Below are positions 58,201 to 62,559 of a DNA stretch of 64,000 nucleotides, piece after piece (the first letter of the stretch is position 1; each line of letters begins with the position of its first letter). Both the position numbers and the translations under genes were made by a program. The DNA comes from Nymphaea colorata (lineage: Eukaryota > Streptophyta > Magnoliopsida > Nymphaeales > Nymphaeaceae). The stretch covers positions 19,895,149 through 19,959,148 of the forward strand of contig NC_045146.1 of the NCBI RefSeq assembly GCF_008831285.2, in the 5' to 3' direction. Under the pieces are notes generated by a model that had not been told where the DNA came from, searched no databases, and saw only the letters and a program-made list of their open reading frames with translations.

Positions 58201-59012
58201 CAATTTTTGTTTGCTTTCTGTTTCTTCTTCTAGTTTGTTTAATTATAGATACTGTACAAATTAGGATCAGCCGAATCCATTATTAGGAAGCATGTAGTCC
58301 GTGCAACTTCTAATTATGATGGATGTAGATAGCATAGGAGTCGGCCTTTTTATTAGCCTAAGCACTCATTTTGGACAAAATCATATTGGTATAATTGCAT
58401 CATACAGTCATGCCAAAGCAACAAAAATAACAACAGCAGCAACAACAGTACAGAGCACACAACTATTTGTAACACAAATTGGTGGCTTAAACAATAGTGA
58501 TATCCTCAGAAACAAGACTGGTTTTCACAGTTTTGGCATTCTTGTCTGAACTTTCGTTCCCTTCTGAGTAAATGCGCTGGACAAATGTTCTATGCTGTTA
58601 GATGACTGATTCATTGATTGAGAAGATTAAATAAATACGATAATACAAACACTTAGTTGATATGTGGTACAAACAACACTTCAGTTTTTGTCGAGTATTT
58701 AGTCCTTGTGAACAAATGATGATGAAATATTTCTATTATTTAATGACTAAATAATTGGTTTGGTAGGATGACTAGCTGTAACATGGGTAAGTGCACTGTG
58801 GTGATATGTGGTATACAGTGTGATTTTTGTTGAGTCTTTTGTGCACAAATGATGTTGCGGGAACTATTATGTATGACATTTGTCTTTTTCCATCCAGCTA
58901 TGAGATGCTGCCCTTGGAGCGGCAGTTGGAGATTGCACAATTAGTTGGAACGACTCGTTCTCAGATCCTGACTAATTTGAATGATCTTAATCTTAGTACG
59001 AGTTTCTTATAG
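14074..59012 (+). CDS. CPSF160: Cleavage and polyadenylation specificity factor 160-kDa subunit (complete, 26 exons)
   Basis: Exons: 14074-14417, 14976-15122, 16023-16176, 16783-16918, 20425-20570, 22692-22787, 22940-22992, 23357-23488, 23617-23668, 23808-23930, 24663-24794, 28489-28620, 28783-28860, 29164-29304, 37140-37234, 38370-38563, 40175-40944, 42928-43008, 43100-43165, 43246-43323, 44836-45066, 45196-45327, 45408-45581, 53084-53269, 56570-56952, 58898-59012. All junctions are GT-AG and phases agree; the sum is 4371 nt, 1456 residues plus TAG. The protein aligns along its whole length, from memory, with Arabidopsis CPSF160 (about 1440 residues). In the nucleus it is the scaffold of the mRNA 3'-end polyadenylation-signal recognition module, with CPSF30, FIP1 and FY/WDR33. 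It is built of beta-propellers (MMS1-like N-terminal part) and a C-terminal CPSF_A domain (about 1050-1420). The ATG at 14074 is the first in-frame ATG and no other ATG occurs in 13810-14073. No exon is broken despite large intronic insertions. Confidence 0.95.
17235..17471. mobile_element. Fold-back element with CCTGGGCATCGGG ends (intron 4)
   Basis: The left end CCTGGGCATCGGG pairs with the right end CCCGATGCCCAGG. Inside each end is a GC-rich stretch (GGCCCGG-type words), and the centre is A/T only, about 110 bases. Flanks GGTATGGGT (17235-17243) and GGTATGGCT (17463-17471) match at 8 of 9 positions and may be a 9-bp target duplication, which would fit a Mutator-like MITE. Superfamily is inference. 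Confidence 0.5.
18119..18304 (-). repeat. 3' LTR of the deleted copia element
   Basis: About 186 bp. It shares long exact blocks with the partner LTR, for example AAACACGTGAAATTCATTA and ACAATGTAAACCAGGAAAA. It differs by point changes and an insertion near 18257. Confidence 0.85.
18476..18790 (-). pseudogene. Copia RNase H C-terminal fragment
   Basis: On the minus strand, starting near 18790, one reads [19 protein letters not shown], then an in-frame stop where tryptophan is expected (LIS-W-RSKK in relatives), then [34 protein letters not shown] and a stop at 18476. These are RNase H motifs of Ty1/copia polyproteins. The frame is dead. Confidence 0.8.
18936..19277 (-). pseudogene. Copia gag (UBN2-type) fragment
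   Basis: A 113-codon open frame contains [40 protein letters not shown] and [14 protein letters not shown]. These are gag-region motifs of plant copia elements and match the gag of the intron 23 element. The start of gag and the zinc knuckle are missing or altered. Confidence 0.78.
19208..19515. repeat. 194-bp-offset duplication in the deleted copia leader
   Basis: The block starting GCCGCTGCTT at 19208 recurs at 19402 with few changes. Both copies run through AAGTCGACATCTTGCTGTTC to CCATTTCCACGATCAGC. It duplicates the gag start and the adjacent leader. Confidence 0.85.
19848..19859 (-). other. Primer binding site, deleted copia element
   Basis: On the minus strand TGCTATCAGAGC sits right after the 5' LTR. 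It differs at one base from the usual initiator tRNA-Met site TGGTATCAGAGC. Confidence 0.75.
19860..20034 (-). repeat. 5' LTR of the deleted copia element
   Basis: About 175 bp with ends TG and CA on the plus strand (TGTTTTCG to ATCAACA), followed by target duplication AAAGC. Confidence 0.85.
20425..24794 (+). CDS. CPSF160: CPSF160 exons 5-11 (residues 261-505)
   Basis: Exon 5 encodes [19 protein letters not shown] and [19 protein letters not shown]. Exon 6 has [20 protein letters not shown]. Exon 7 is a 53-bp microexon-like piece ([12 protein letters not shown]). Exon 8 has [20 protein letters not shown], exon 9 [15 protein letters not shown], exon 10 [19 protein letters not shown], exon 11 the acidic linker and AKRLRR, a possible basic nuclear-localisation patch. 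Introns 6-10 are short (152, 364, 128, 139 and 732 bp). Exon 10 is assigned from 23808. Confidence 0.93.
21524..21640. repeat. 58-bp tandem duplication in intron 5
   Basis: CTCTGTGGTTTCCA occurs at 21524 and 21582, and both copies end in ATACCTAGATTG. The copies differ at several positions. Confidence 0.75.
21757..22249. repeat. 232-bp direct duplication (offset 261) in intron 5
   Basis: Copy 1 (21757-21988) and copy 2 (22018-22249) run in register with no indel and, by eye, one substitution (GTTTACCTCTCC against GTTTACCCCTCC). Between them lies a 29-base spacer that is an inverted copy of the unit's own 3' part. Confidence 0.93.
21932..22018. repeat. 34-bp-arm inverted repeat (hairpin)
   Basis: The left arm 21932-21965 begins TTTTGAGGAAATGACAGACT. 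The right arm 21985-22018 is its reverse complement with one mismatch. A 19-base loop separates them. It lies at the junction of the direct duplication. Confidence 0.93.
25210..25690 (-). pseudogene. Copia RT fragments, inverted relative to the LTRs
   Basis: The minus strand reads [20 protein letters not shown] and [18 protein letters not shown] (start of the RT region), then GMVLSQ with a stop then [15 protein letters not shown], then [20 protein letters not shown]. The segment between the first and second blocks, which should encode the RT core, is deleted. There are stops and frame breaks. Confidence 0.75.
25728..25841 (+). pseudogene. Copia polyprotein C-terminus fragment
   Basis: The plus strand reads [20 protein letters not shown] then [14 protein letters not shown] and a stop. 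This matches the end of the intron 23 copia polyprotein ([23 protein letters not shown] stop). It is followed at once by the polypurine tract. Confidence 0.8.
26052..26104. repeat. Compound (CT)n(CG)n(CA)n microsatellite
   Basis: About 31 bases of CT, 10 of CG and 12 of CA in succession at the right edge of the copia remnant. Confidence 0.9.
26130..26829. mobile_element. hAT-like non-autonomous element with 8-bp TSD (intron 11)
   Basis: A perfect 8-bp direct repeat CAAATGGT lies at 26122-26129 and 26830-26837. Inside, the left end CTAAGTCACAC and the right end in reverse complement CTGCGACACAC form short, imperfect inverted termini. An 8-bp target duplication is the hAT signature. The 700-bp body holds no transposase. 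Its left end matches the element at 35786-37076 (CTAAGTCACACG), so they are one family. Confidence 0.72.
28489..29304 (+). CDS. CPSF160: CPSF160 exons 12-14 (residues 506-622)
   Basis: Exon 12 encodes [20 protein letters not shown] and exon 13 [20 protein letters not shown]. Exon 14 encodes [19 protein letters not shown] and [11 protein letters not shown], all strongly conserved in plant CPSF160. Exon lengths 132, 78 and 141 are in phase 0, so these three exons are symmetrical. Confidence 0.95.
30179..30464 (-). repeat. 3' LTR of the intact copia element
   Basis: 286 bp, with plus-strand ends TGTAGAAA and TTCTAACA. It includes a perfect 24-base palindrome (30418-30441, centre CCATATATGG) and a 7-bp-stem hairpin TACCGAG/CTCGGTA at 30385-30403. 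Confidence 0.97.
30459..34757 (-). CDS. Copia gag-pol polyprotein, uninterrupted
   Basis: From ATG at 34757 to TAG at 30459, 1432 residues without a stop. In order: UBN2-type gag (about 20-240), CCHC zinc knuckle [14 protein letters not shown] (about 250-265), aspartic protease [14 protein letters not shown] (about 347), GAG-pre-integrase [12 protein letters not shown], integrase core with HSDVWGPS (about 545) and [18 protein letters not shown], reverse transcriptase starting [19 protein letters not shown] with the catalytic YVDDM (about 1107), and RNase H with [19 protein letters not shown] (about 1271) and [12 protein letters not shown]. The frame upstream of 34757 continues only to a TTG. 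The last codons use the polypurine tract and the first six bases of the 3' LTR. The product would drive its own copy-and-paste transposition. Lineage within copia is not resolved. Confidence 0.96.
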   Translation of the reverse strand: MADAAMPKLDDALDTGSNTKGENLPVHVTSIRLNKDNYLSWSAALEIGITSRGRLHYITGEKPAPSKTDSQWPTWALEDSQVKVWIISSVSADIQPLILRKSTAYDMWTVLARMYGRKKRVLRAYQIKRSIYALKQGDLSVASFYAALKTKWEELDYHVNDDWKCGVDHALYWEKEWMDRTFIFLGGLRDEFETIRSQILNCDEIPGIEEVYARIESEEQRRQIMHIDSHQGSSPAAFVSHTSGTGQRPTRRCSHCNKVGHSVDFCWDLHPEKRLVRGRPPPHRRASSVPEPSPGSSNVAKSKLSSDQLRELQAYISRLSTQDDASTSEGAKLAQALVATSDQGNSSLGDWIVDSGATHHMTGDPTMFQEYKLTSGQQRVSMADGSSISVAGKGSLSLLNKYCLHNALHVPNIPVNLLSVSSITKELNCNLIFSADCCFLQDLGTGQKIGIGSAIDGLYRLPVRVASALISATSGQLPGVEARSVIMRWHERLGHLPFQLLRKLFPRMFHYVSLDTFACEVCQLSKHVRASYPISFNKANRPFALVHSDVWGPSGVPTCRGFHYFMTLIDDYSRCTFVYLLKERSEVPDIVKNFVAFVETQFQTTVQAFRTDNAREYVSQSLDDFLRSKGIIHETSCSYTPPQNGVAERKNRHLLNVTRAIMFQRHVPKRYWGDALLTSAHLINRMPTRVLDGHSPYSVLWPTQNPWPLTPRVFGCVCFVHDHSPTLKKLDPRSIKAVFLGYSSTQKGYRCVDPSTSRVYVSKDMTFHEHEAYFPANPLQGECLGDRREEYSSHQLIQFMDFLDYTVSSPSVENVVSEDRDSQMEGGPVEEQSRDHLFGQVYSKKKKDVMEDVDVTNPNLPNLVTSPDDPSPMNEELPIALRKGTRSCTSHPIQRFVSYAKLSKDYKCFVTSLSMAVIPRSVEDARKDRKWLQAMTEEMDALEKNNTWEVVDIPKGTHLVGSKWVFNVKYKPDGTVERYKARLVAKGFSQKYGIDYLETFAPVAKLKTVRVILALAVQKKWRMDQLDVKNAFLNGHLEEEVYMSMPPGYARNGKCCYLKKALYGLKQSPRAWFERLRVVMKTNGYKQGNGDHTLFIKQRNGLVSLLLVYVDDMIVTGDDEGEKRKMKETLAAEFDLKDLGKLRYFLGIEIARSETGLVMSQRKYTLDLLKETGKLGCRPFLTPMESGTRISIKTGTILDEEGKGRYQRLVGKLIYLTLTRPDITYAVGVLSQFMHAPTDCHWKSAERVLGYLKNDPGKGLLYTRQDQLSIEGYSDADWAGCTDTRRSTTGYCIFLGGNLVVWRSKRQEVCSRSSAEAEYRAVAMGVTEMLWLKILLADIGVKMEEKMRMYCDNKSAINLANNPVMHDRTKHVEIDRHFIRERIDSKELILPYMKSEDQVADVLTKSLCTSQFEKNVSKLGMFDMYAKLEGEC
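30465..30480 (-). other. Polypurine tract, intact copia element
   Basis: On the minus strand AAGCTTGAGGGGGAG lies directly before the 3' LTR. This is the usual plant copia plus-strand primer and is also translated as the last codons of the polyprotein. Confidence 0.85.
34758..35166 (-). other. GC-rich leader of the intact copia element
   Basis: About 400 bases between the primer site and gag. It is dominated by reiterated GGCGGCG, GCTGGGAAC and GACGGCGTCAG words. Several approximate repeats of about 20-40 bases are visible (for example GCGGCGCTGGGAAC near 34986 and 35065). It is far richer in GC than the surrounding intron. It probably serves as the RNA leader and packaging region. Confidence 0.8.
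35167..35178 (-). other. Primer binding site (initiator tRNA-Met), intact copia element
   Basis: On the minus strand TGGTATCAGAGC begins at the first base after the 5' LTR. It is complementary to the 3' end of plant initiator tRNA-Met. Confidence 0.95.
35179..35464 (-). repeat. 5' LTR of the intact copia element
   Basis: 286 bp, exactly 5000 bases to the right of its partner and identical to it in all rows compared. It should carry the element's promoter; TATATGG within the palindrome at 35418-35441 is a candidate TATA region. Confidence 0.97.
35786..37076. mobile_element. hAT-like non-autonomous element with 8-bp TSD (intron 14)
   Basis: A perfect 8-bp direct repeat TCTGACAG lies at 35778-35785 and 37077-37084. 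Element ends are CTAAGTCACA on the left and, in reverse complement, CTATGTCACA on the right, 9 of 10 matching. Subterminal GC-rich words such as GCCGCACC occur near both ends, and the 1.2-kb middle is AT-rich without a transposase frame. The 8-bp duplication suggests the hAT superfamily. Confidence 0.78.
37140..40944 (+). CDS. CPSF160: CPSF160 exons 15-17 (residues 623-975)
   Basis: Exon 15 encodes [20 protein letters not shown] and [11 protein letters not shown]. Exon 16 has [20 protein letters not shown] and [20 protein letters not shown]. Exon 17 is by far the longest (770 bp), with [59 protein letters not shown], and a C-terminal [20 protein letters not shown]. The linker after VDKFASG is less conserved, as in relatives. 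Confidence 0.95.
39058..39101. repeat. (GATA)n microsatellite in intron 16
   Basis: Eleven tandem GATA units. Confidence 0.95.
39302..39347. repeat. (CA)n(TA)n microsatellite in intron 16
   Basis: About 29 bases of CA followed by 17 of TA. Confidence 0.95.
40067..40122. repeat. Perfect palindrome with (AT)n core in intron 16
   Basis: CAGACAGATTAT on the left and ATAATCTGTCTG on the right bracket an uninterrupted AT tract, making a 56-base self-complementary block about 50 bases before the exon 17 acceptor. Confidence 0.93.
40945..42927 (+). other. CPSF160 intron 17 (2.0 kb)
   Basis: AT-rich intron with a 58-base (TA)n tract at 42260-42317. An open frame of 122 codons at 41322-41690 has no recognisable motif and is taken as chance. 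No clear transposon ends were found. Confidence 0.75.
42260..42317. repeat. (TA)n microsatellite in intron 17
   Basis: About 58 bases of uninterrupted TA. Confidence 0.95.
42928..45581 (+). CDS. CPSF160: CPSF160 exons 18-23 (residues 976-1229)
   Basis: Exon 18 starts [20 protein letters not shown], exon 19 has [19 protein letters not shown], and exon 20 has [18 protein letters not shown]. Exon 21 encodes [12 protein letters not shown] and [18 protein letters not shown], exon 22 [20 protein letters not shown], and exon 23 [20 protein letters not shown] and [13 protein letters not shown]. The CPSF_A domain starts in this block. All six exons are phase 0. Introns 18, 19, 21 and 22 are only 80-129 bp; intron 20 is 1.5 kb and holds a G9-G10 run near 44236 and no recognised element. 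Confidence 0.95.
46009..46304. repeat. 148-bp tandem duplication in intron 23
   Basis: CATGATAAGGTAAA starts at 46009 and 46157. The two 148-base copies match with about one difference (AAATGTATAAGC against AAATTTATAAGC). It is a recent duplication. Confidence 0.93.
46434..46489. repeat. (TA)n microsatellite in intron 23
   Basis: About 55 bases of uninterrupted TA. Confidence 0.95.
46516..46661. repeat. 85-bp-offset duplication with (CA)n
   Basis: ATGGCTTTTAGAT starts at 46516 and 46601, and both copies run to AAACATGCTT with a few substitutions. A (CA)n tract lies between them. Confidence 0.85.
47031..47249 (-). repeat. 3' LTR of the decayed copia element
   Basis: 219 bp, plus-strand ends TGTTACGTGC and TTATTCAACA. 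It includes a GA-rich tract and shares nearly all its sequence with the right LTR. Confidence 0.92.
47250..47273 (-). other. Polypurine tract, decayed copia element
   Basis: The minus strand reads AGCTTGAGGGGACTGGGGAG directly before the 3' LTR. Confidence 0.8.
47263..51474 (-). pseudogene. Copia gag-pol pseudogene
   Basis: Read right to left on the minus strand: gag with [18 protein letters not shown], stopping after KNVSKI (51112); then QVEEELL and zinc knuckle [14 protein letters not shown]; protease [12 protein letters not shown]; integrase [20 protein letters not shown]; and RT with [23 protein letters not shown] replaces the lysine codon after YQLDV, a TGA occurs just before [12 protein letters not shown], and a TAA precedes LSQFMEKP. 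It then continues through RNase H ([33 protein letters not shown]) to INIYAPA and TGA at 47263. There are at least four nonsense sites and a break between gag and protease. The catalytic residues themselves are mostly still readable. Confidence 0.9.
51520..51960 (-). repeat. Leader of the decayed copia element with reiterated motif
   Basis: The plus-strand words GATCCACGGCTGACTGAAAC, TTAGAGCA and AACATCCAAC recur irregularly at about 51548, 51589, 51729 and 51797, giving an imperfect tandem array in the untranslated leader. Confidence 0.75.
52130..52141 (-). other. Primer binding site (initiator tRNA-Met), decayed copia element
   Basis: The minus strand has TGGTATCAGAGC directly after the 5' LTR. 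Confidence 0.92.
52142..52347 (-). repeat. 5' LTR of the decayed copia element, outer end missing
   Basis: 206 bp match the left LTR with small changes in the GA tract and a few substitutions (for example AACACCCTTATTTA against AAAACCCTTATCTA). The match stops at ACCACCTA; the expected final 17 bases are replaced by unrelated GC-rich DNA. Confidence 0.88.
53084..59012 (+). CDS. CPSF160: CPSF160 exons 24-26 (residues 1230-1456)
   Basis: Exon 24 encodes [20 protein letters not shown] and [20 protein letters not shown]. Exon 25 has [40 protein letters not shown] and [17 protein letters not shown]. Exon 26 runs from the split histidine codon (CA/C) through [20 protein letters not shown] to NLSTSFL and TAG. 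This is the end of the CPSF_A domain and the conserved C-terminal tail. Intron 24 (3.3 kb) contains an inverted-repeat element and a GA tract; intron 25 (1.9 kb) has small repeats only. Confidence 0.95.
55190..55219. repeat. (GA)n microsatellite in intron 24
   Basis: About 30 bases of GA. Confidence 0.95.
55374..56240. mobile_element. Inverted-repeat element with GTTGTCAAGG ends (intron 24)
   Basis: The left end GTTGTCAAGG pairs exactly with the right end CCTTGACAAC. Subterminal CTAGGC-rich words occur on both sides (GCCTAGGCATTGCCTAGG on the left, GCGCCTAGGCGCTAAG on the right). The middle 600 bases are dominated by degenerate CTGTTATATGT/ATGTATACTGT repeats. Flanks share GGTAT but no clean target duplication. 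Probably a non-autonomous DNA transposon. Confidence 0.6.
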
Positions 59013-61177
59013 CTTCTTTGGTTCAGTCATGCAAGAATGAACTGGGTAGGCAACCTCCTGTAGCTAGTCGAGCGAAATGTCAGTCTTCTTGCCAAGCTGA
59101 CATTGTATCTCATCAAGTGAATTCAAGCAGTTTTTTGTGCGAGACAAAAAATCAGCCACGTTGCAGACTGAGGCATACCACATCTAGTAATTTCTCATGA
59201 GTCCCAGGAGAGGTTGTTCCAATCTTCAAGGTGCAAGCTTTACAACTTCTGTGGATGATTGTGACTGTTCAATGTTATTGTGGTCAGTGTCATTGAGGGA
59301 GGGTTGAATTCAATTTTCGAACACTGCTCAGTTTCAGTGCCAAAGAGAGCCCAACCACATCTTCATTGAAACCTGTACAAGATGCGTGGCCATCTGACTT
59401 CATTGGGCCTGCAACGGGCATCTGGCAAAACCTTTAGAAAAATTTCACTTTGTATTGTATCATTCATCAAAAGGATTTGGACTGTTATCTGTTGTGTAAA
59501 TGTGAATTGATGTGAATGGGAAAGAAAAAAGGGCTAAAAAATGCTATTCTGGCAGCTACGTCAGACAGGACTTGGTCATAGGTGCTTTAAGCTACGACCT
59601 TGGGCCAGGACCCGAAGCACCGGTTTTTTTGCTATGGCATAAAGCCTCTATGTTGGCTGCTGGTTTTGAGTGTTCCTTTAGAATGTTGTTCATTTGGCTT
59701 TACCCTCGCAGAAAACAGTCGACCGATGGGGTGCCGAATTGTTTAAAGAAGAAAGAGGAACAGAAACATGTAACGTTTTCCTGTATGTGAAAAGGATGGA
59801 AAATGAACGTTGTTTTCGTGCATGGGTATGCCGGACTGTCACTGGATTAAAAAACGAACTCCAGATGTCCGGTCAAATGGGAGACCGGCTACCATTGAAT
59901 CGAGACATCCTTGGTCGAGTTGCAAGACGTCGTCGTCATGAGGCGGCTATGGGCTTCAAAGTAGGAAGGCGTGGATTGCTCAACTTAACCACGCGAAACC
60001 CACAGTACATCAAATCATGGGTCAAATTAAATGTTGAAATCTGACAAAACCCTCCAAACGGATATTATCAGTCAATCCAACTTAATAGTCGTCTCACGTC
60101 GATTCATCACATTCACAGGAGCATTTTTTAATGCGGTTTGCCGATTCCCATCCAACCCGATCGACATTGCCTCGAGGAAATGTCCCATAAGTGAAAAGTT
60201 ATTTCTTCCTTTTTCTAAGCTTTCCTATTCAACACCCGTGGGCGTTTATTAATACCTCTCGCATGCACGGAACACCCGTGAATGAGAAAACCTCAACCAC
60301 CGGATTACCATTTCCCCCAAAGAATTAAAAGAATGGCCTCCTGTCATAACTCCAGTTTGCACCTTGCAGAATCTGCAGGGTCCACAAATATTTCCAAATC
60401 GTTCTTTCTCGCCCAGTCTGCGAGTTGCTGTACCAGCCCTTGAGAAAGGGAACATCGGCATTCGGCAGCGACGAGCAATTCTGCTTTGGAATATGCAGAG
60501 GTATTTTTTTTGTTCTCCCTTCAAGTACATTGAACGGAAAAAAAAGACCAAACCAAGCAATGCCACAATCTGCAAGGTCAAAAGGTTGCCATGACACTGA
60601 ATCTTTTATGAATCCAAGTGGGGTCGGAATGTGGCAAAGCTACGCGAAGAGAAGAAGCGTCTCCTTCACGTCGATCATCTGTACCAGGCCAGTTTATAGC
60701 TTTCTATTCTCCACTGTCAAAGAGAAGAAACAGGTTGAAACAGGGTTTCCTAAACACGCCAGGTAAGGAGCACAGAAATCAATCTACTCAACGAATGATA
60801 CGACATGTAACAGACAAGATAACCTTATTCCTGAAAAATGCCATCATCATTCACAAGTATCATTCTCTCCCCACACCACCCCATGTTCCTTTCTATTCGT
60901 CTTCTGGCGTTCTTTTTTGCTTTTTTTTCCCAAAAACTCTCTTCAGTTCCTTCGAAAAGGAAGAAGGCCGGTACCACAAAGAAACTGGCAACGCAACAAG
61001 GAAACCCTTCCTGACTGGCAGCTTGGGCCACAGTAAGAAACGCACCATGGAAGAGGTGAAAATCCCTAAGACCACTATGATAAAGAAAACAACAAACAAA
61101 AAGAAAATGAGGAATTACGAGATGAATCCCAGCAACCTCTTCGTTTTTGTTGCTTTCTTTCTGCTCTTCCAGACCGT
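59013..61177. other. Region between convergent CPSF160 and A20/AN1 genes
   Basis: The left part (to about 59500) should be the CPSF160 3' UTR and the right part (from about 60850) the 3' UTR of the A20/AN1 gene on the other strand. In between, several open frames of 70-211 codons occur on both strands, but none shows a family motif and many begin at TTG. No transposon ends were recognised. Confidence 0.55.
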
Positions 61178-61705
61178 TCAAATCTTCTCCAACTTCGGCG
61201 CTCGGATGACAGGGTTCGCCTTTGCGATGGCTTCTCGACCGGCGCCCTTGTAGTTGAAATCGCAGGCGTGCTTCTCGGGCAGACGGTGCGACGCGCAGAA
61301 CGTGCTTCCGCATCTGCACTTGAACTCAATGAGTCCCACCCGCTTCTTGCAGCTCGAGCAGCGGTGCGACTTGCCGGATTCCCGCAAAGCAGACGTGGGG
61401 TGAACGGTCAGAGAGGAGGAAGACGAGGAAACGAAGGTGACAGCAGTCTCAAAAGACGGAGCGGCATCTTTTGATTCGACGGCAGCTGCAGCGGATTCTC
61501 CCACGACGCTGAGCGGCTTCTCCAAAGAGGATTTTAGCAATGACTCCTGGGCTCCCTTCAGTTGCAAGCCTCTGTAGCACTTAGAGCAGAGGTTCATCGT
61601 AGCGAGTCTGCCGAAGAACCCACAATTGTTGGCGCAGAGGCGGTGATTTCCTGGGGCTTCGCAACCCGTGCCGTCCCTTCCTCTGTTCCAGCCCTCTTCG
61701 ACCAT
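61178..61705 (-). CDS. A20/AN1 zinc-finger stress-associated protein (SAP)
   Basis: 175 residues from ATG at 61705 to TGA at 61178. The A20 finger uses C24, C28, C40 and C43 (CANNCGFFGRLATMNLCSKC). The AN1 finger starts at C116 and C119 and continues C130, C132, C137, H140, H146, C148 (CRCGSTFCASHRLPEKHAC). The tail DFNYKGAGREAIAKANPVI is the family signature. The linker between the fingers is Ser/Ala/Val-rich. Plant SAPs of this layout act in abiotic stress responses, with ubiquitin-binding or ligase-like activity reported for some. The start is supported by a splice acceptor (CATCCCCAG) two bases upstream and because the longer frame begins only at TTG. The full length is usual for the family. 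Confidence 0.96.
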   Translation of the reverse strand: MVEEGWNRGRDGTGCEAPGNHRLCANNCGFFGRLATMNLCSKCYRGLQLKGAQESLLKSSLEKPLSVVGESAAAAVESKDAAPSFETAVTFVSSSSSSLTVHPTSALRESGKSHRCSSCKKRVGLIEFKCRCGSTFCASHRLPEKHACDFNYKGAGREAIAKANPVIRAPKLEKI

Positions 61706-61707
61706 TT

Positions 61708-62295
61708 CTGGGGATGGCAAGAAATAACGGACTTCACAAAGTTTCTTGCTAAACAAACGCGGCCAGAACCAGTGGAATCTTTGAATATCAGATTACGATT
61801 GTCCTATGCTTTCTTGAGGCATTAGAATACCTGGTTTCTGTCGATAGAGCAAGAGCAAGATCGAATGCATCAATCCAAAGTTCAAACTTAGATCTATCTA
61901 CGGTAGTCACCAATCTTTTAGAACACCCACGAAAACATACGCACAGGAAGGACTACCAAGGAAACGGGAGACCGAGGTGTAAAATCAGAGAATATTGATA
62001 CACAAATCCAATTCAAGAAAACCGAGTGCCAGTTGAAAATGAAAATAAAAAAAAAAGAGCGAAAAAGGAATTGAATCGCCAAGGTTCAAGCGTCAAATTT
62101 GGCATTGCCTCGAGATCAAAAAGGCAAAAAAGAAAGAAATAAAGACATAAGCCGACCAGAAATCCTTTTTTTTTTTTCATGAACAGGAGAAAGAGAGGGC
62201 ATTAAAACGGAGAGCAAGAAGTCCAAAGCAAAGAAGAAACCATCGGATACATGGACTAGAAACCAAACGAAGAATGGGAACAAAAATGAATTTAC
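61708..62295 (-). other. 5' UTR intron of the A20/AN1 gene
   Basis: On the minus strand a donor AAAG/GTAAATTC at 62295 and an acceptor CATCCCCAG ending at 61708 define a 588-bp intron just ahead of the start codon. An intron in this place is common in plant SAP genes. The intron is T-rich on the sense strand. Confidence 0.7.
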
Positions 62296-62525
62296 CTTTC
62301 TTTTGGTGGTGAGTGAGGCTTCGTAGCTGCTGCTCCTCCTCTCGTGAATGGCGAAAATCTAAACCTGGAGCACCGCTGCCGAGGAGACACCGATTCTGAT
62401 TAGCAAGAAAAAAGGCAGCAAGGGAAACCGAGGTTTACTCGGCCTGCTAGAGAGAACGGGGGAAACAATTCGGATTACTCTGACAGAAGATCGCAGAGCA
62501 ACGAGCAAAAATCTCAGTCAGCCGC
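62296..62525 (-). other. 5' UTR exon of the A20/AN1 gene (approximate)
   Basis: Inferred from the donor site at 62295 and the TATA motif at 62551-62557. The transcription start is taken as about 25-30 bases downstream of the TATA motif. Confidence 0.5.
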
Positions 62526-62550
62526 AAATCTCCGCACGGAGCAGCTATCA

Positions 62551-62557
62551 TTTATAT
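62551..62557 (-). promoter_or_regulatory. Candidate TATA box of the A20/AN1 gene
   Basis: The minus strand has ATATAAATG, placed about 255 bases upstream of the inferred donor site. It is a motif call only. Confidence 0.45.
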
Positions 62558-62559
62558 CG

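Noticed and set aside
14074-59012. Treating the locus as a CPSF160 pseudogene because of the insertions
   Set aside because: All 26 exons have proper splice sites, matching phases and no internal stop.
60618-61253. 211-codon plus-strand frame overlapping the 3' end of the A20/AN1 gene
   Set aside because: Its end is antisense to the AN1 domain, its start is not ATG-supported by context, and the peptide is Lys/Ser/Phe low complexity.
60825-61319. Alternative minus-strand frame (164 codons) over the A20/AN1 gene
   Set aside because: It is a different frame from the conserved zinc fingers and loses all cysteine spacing.
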